Assembly (NCBI GenBank): GCA_014859755.1
Contig: JACUTO010000088.1
Coordinates: forward strand, 1 to 6,249
DNA length: 6,249 nucleotides
Source: Candidatus Bathyarchaeota archaeon
GTDB lineage: Archaea > Thermoproteota > Bathyarchaeia > Bathyarchaeales > Bathyarchaeaceae
Reading direction: 5' to 3'
The first letter of the stretch is position 1. Each line of letters starts with the position of its first letter. Below are positions 4,606-6,249 of this stretch, piece by piece. Made by a program: the position numbers and the translations under genes. Below the pieces are notes generated by a model. It was given only the letters and a program-made list of their open reading frames with translations. It was not told the DNA's origin and did not search any database.

Positions 4606-5967
4606 TTATTTTTCGGCTTTCCCAGTTGTTTTCTTGATTTTTCTGAAGTAGACCAGAAAGGCTACTCCGCCTATTGCTATTATCACTATGGCAGTTACAA
4701 TCCATGTTGGGAACGGCTCTGATGGTGACGTAAACTTGACAAGCACGATGGAAAAAGGTTCAACCCTAATTTTAAAGCCGGTGAAAACATAACTTCCGTC
4801 TGCAGTTTCTATAATGTGGCTTGGGTTTATGGCTGGTTGGGTTGTCCCTTGATATTCAACTGTCCATTCTATGTTGCCGGATGCGTCTGTCTTGAAAATC
4901 AAGGCTCCAGACGGCGGATTTTCCAATGACGCGTCAATCATCATTGCGACAACATATCCTCCGTTGCGGGCCTCCAAAACAGAAGAGATAGCGTCCCAAC
5001 CTGCGCCCCCATACGTCTTGTTCCACTGCACGTCTCCTTCGAAATCCGTTTTAACCAACCAGCCATCTGACTGACCTGCACCAAAGGAATGCGTGGTTCC
5101 AGCCAGCAGAAATCCCCCGTCCGCAGTTTCAATGAAAGCTCTAGGAAAATCGTTGGAAGTTCCGCCATAGGTTTTGTCCCACTGCTTATTACCGCTTGAA
5201 TCGGTCTTGATAAGCCAAAAATCGACATTTTCTACAACAGGAACCCCATAGATGGTGAGATCTGCTGTGGTCTGTATTGCGTATCCGCCATCGTCAGTTT
5301 CCACAACTGAAATAGCACCAAGTTGAGCCTTAACGGGGTCTACTTCGAATTGTTTTTTCCATTGCATGTTGCCTGCTCCGTCAGTCTTGACGAGACACGC
5401 GTAGCCCGTTCCATAACCTATTGGGCTATGTCCTTTTTCAGCGTATCCAGCTATTGCGTATCCTCCGTCGCTGGTTTTGATAAGAGACGTGGCAATGAAT
5501 GGAGCATCTGTGGTTGAATAGCTTCTGTTCCATTGCATGTTTCCTGCTGAATCGGTTTTAATGAAGTTGAAAAGTGTTCCGCTTACACTGTAGTGAAAAT
5601 TAGTCCAAGGTGTTCCCTGTCCGGCTAAAACGTATCCTCCGTCCTCAGCCTGCACAATGGCATGGGCAAAGCTTTTGAATGGTGCTTCGGTGCCGTAAGT
5701 TTTTTCCCATTGAATATCACCAGACGAGCTGGTTTTAAGAAGCCAAAAGCCTCCGTCCTTGCCTCCTGTTATGGCGTATCCTCCATCAGCTGTTTGTATG
5801 AGGGAATTTCCTTGTCCCAAAGGAAATGCTGTAGTGGGGAATGATCCGATGTCTTTAATCCATTGGGTGGATGGATTCGCCGTTGCTGATATAATGAACT
5901 GGGCTCCAGTTAACGTCGACATCAAGAGTGCCGAGAGGAGGACTAGTGCTAATGCTGTTCTTCTCAT
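4606..5967 (-). CDS. membrane-anchored extracellular seven-repeat beta-propeller protein
   Basis: With the ATG at 5967 this is a 453-residue protein. It has a signal peptide (MRRTALALVLLSALLMSTLTGAQF), seven repeats of 48-59 residues, and a C-terminal membrane helix (about 422-441, WIVTAIVIIAIGGVAFLVYF) followed by a Lys/Arg stop-transfer tail. Each repeat opens with an xxDGGYaiaG strand and most end with (F)WLVKTDSSGNxQWxKTYGG. The openings are at residues 61, 109, 167, 226, 283, 335 and 390; the last two are variant (NGGY, DGSY). Seven units suggest a closed seven-bladed propeller displayed outside the cell, perhaps for binding or adhesion; no enzyme motif is visible. I prefer this start because a full signal peptide begins here and GGAG lies 9 bases upstream. 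The frame is open upstream to a GTG at 6177, so a longer protein is possible. Confidence 0.75.
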   Translation of the reverse strand: MRRTALALVLLSALLMSTLTGAQFIISATANPSTQWIKDIGSFPTTAFPLGQGNSLIQTADGGYAITGGKDGGFWLLKTSSSGDIQWEKTYGTEAPFKSFAHAIVQAEDGGYVLAGQGTPWTNFHYSVSGTLFNFIKTDSAGNMQWNRSYSTTDAPFIATSLIKTSDGGYAIAGYAEKGHSPIGYGTGYACLVKTDGAGNMQWKKQFEVDPVKAQLGAISVVETDDGGYAIQTTADLTIYGVPVVENVDFWLIKTDSSGNKQWDKTYGGTSNDFPRAFIETADGGFLLAGTTHSFGAGQSDGWLVKTDFEGDVQWNKTYGGAGWDAISSVLEARNGGYVVAMMIDASLENPPSGALIFKTDASGNIEWTVEYQGTTQPAINPSHIIETADGSYVFTGFKIRVEPFSIVLVKFTSPSEPFPTWIVTAIVIIAIGGVAFLVYFRKIKKTTGKAEK

Positions 5968-6177
5968 AATCCTACTCCGACCCCGTTTTCCTAAAATTTC
6001 AAAGTGCAACGCAAGCCCAACGCCGACAACAGCAACTCCAAACCCATGTCTTTCCGTAAGCATTGGAGCCATAGTTACCCAGAAATTCTCATCTGCCAAA
6101 GCATAGGGAATCGTAACAATTGACAGAGAAAGGGAAAGAATAGGCACAATGACTAATGATTGGATAATCTTATTCAC
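5968..6177 (-). pseudogene. N-terminal fragment of a kelch-type secreted protein, in frame with the propeller gene
   Basis: From the GTG at 6177 the frame reads MNKIIQSLVIVPILSLSLSI, a signal peptide ending in YALADE, followed by WVTMAPMLTERHGFGVAVV. The latter is the opening of a kelch repeat (W-x-x-MaPMPtaRxgfGVAVV); the expected next part, NGKIYAIGG, is replaced by unrelated sequence (GVGLALHFEILGKRGRSRI). The frame then enters the propeller's own signal peptide without a stop. A GGGTGA lies 9 bases before the GTG, and a TATA-like box stands further up. So promoter, ribosome site and N-terminus of one gene now sit in front of another. A genuine fusion of 523 residues would carry two hydrophobic N-terminal segments, which is odd for a secreted protein. 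I read this as a deletion junction, with moderate confidence. Confidence 0.5.
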
Positions 6178-6207
6178 AGGTGAAATTCACCCGTTTCTAT
6201 CTGTTCA

Positions 6208-6220
6208 TGATATATAGTAG
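6208..6220 (-). promoter_or_regulatory. TATA box upstream of the kelch/propeller frame
   Basis: On the minus strand the sequence reads CTACTATATATCA. The TATATA core (6211-6216) is about 35 bp before the GTG at 6177, which would place the transcript start close to the GGGTGA Shine-Dalgarno at 6187-6192. The spacing is right for an archaeal promoter with a very short leader. Confidence 0.45.
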
Positions 6221-6249
6221 ACATCTAAAAAAGTTAAATGTTTCTGGAA

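Noticed and set aside
5759..6106. A 115-codon + frame opposite the propeller gene, and shorter frames at 4871-5844
   Set aside because: They mirror the repetitive propeller coding sequence; the minus strand has the signal peptide, regular repeats and membrane anchor.
1..6249. CRISPR array, tRNA or rRNA genes
   Set aside because: No regularly spaced identical repeats were seen and no tRNA-like or rRNA-like stretch was recognised by eye.

Overview
The window looks archaeal, most likely from an uncultivated Thermoproteota or Bathyarchaeia-type genome. The evidence is indirect: GTG starts preceded by GGTGA Shine-Dalgarno cores, TATA-like boxes instead of -35/-10 promoters, T-runs as likely terminators, and a surface beta-propeller with DGGY repeats and a kelch-type leader of a kind I associate with such genomes. 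No rRNA, tRNA or CRISPR array was seen, so the lineage is inference.

Layout. At the left edge (3-107, +) lies the broken C-terminal end of one DUF488-type protein. Facing it tail to tail is a complete DUF488 gene (193-630, -). Just upstream of that gene, on the same strand, is a 55-codon AbrB/SpoVT-like (MazE-type) DNA-binding protein (658-825, -). The two probably form an operon. Further right (901-1208, -) are fragments, including a piece of a UDP-sugar dehydrogenase. An insertion sequence of about 1.4 kb follows (1243-2654), bounded by perfect 22-bp inverted repeats. Its DDE transposase is split by a frameshift near 2148.

Right of the insertion sequence is a tight, overlapping pair (2781-3282, +): a small DUF4258/MqsR-like protein followed by a YgiT/MqsA-type protein with two CxxC motifs. 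This has the order and architecture of a toxin-antitoxin module. About 480 bp with no recognisable gene follow. Then come a truncated LAGLIDADG-like protein (3768-4397, +) and, in the opposite direction, a short remnant resembling the C-terminal end of an archaeal tyrosine recombinase (4350-4586, -). The right third is a seven-repeat, membrane-anchored extracellular beta-propeller (4606-5967, -). It is preceded in frame by a second signal peptide and one kelch-like motif from what looks like a different gene (5968-6177), with a promoter at the far right.

Overall this is an accessory or scrap region: two small regulatory or stress modules (AbrB-DUF488 and DUF4258-YgiT) sit among a decayed insertion sequence, gene fragments and remnants of selfish elements, next to a surface protein gene. 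The candidates of most interest are the AbrB-DUF488 pair, the HTH-less toxin-antitoxin pair and the kelch/propeller junction. All family assignments rest on motif recognition by eye, not on a database search.
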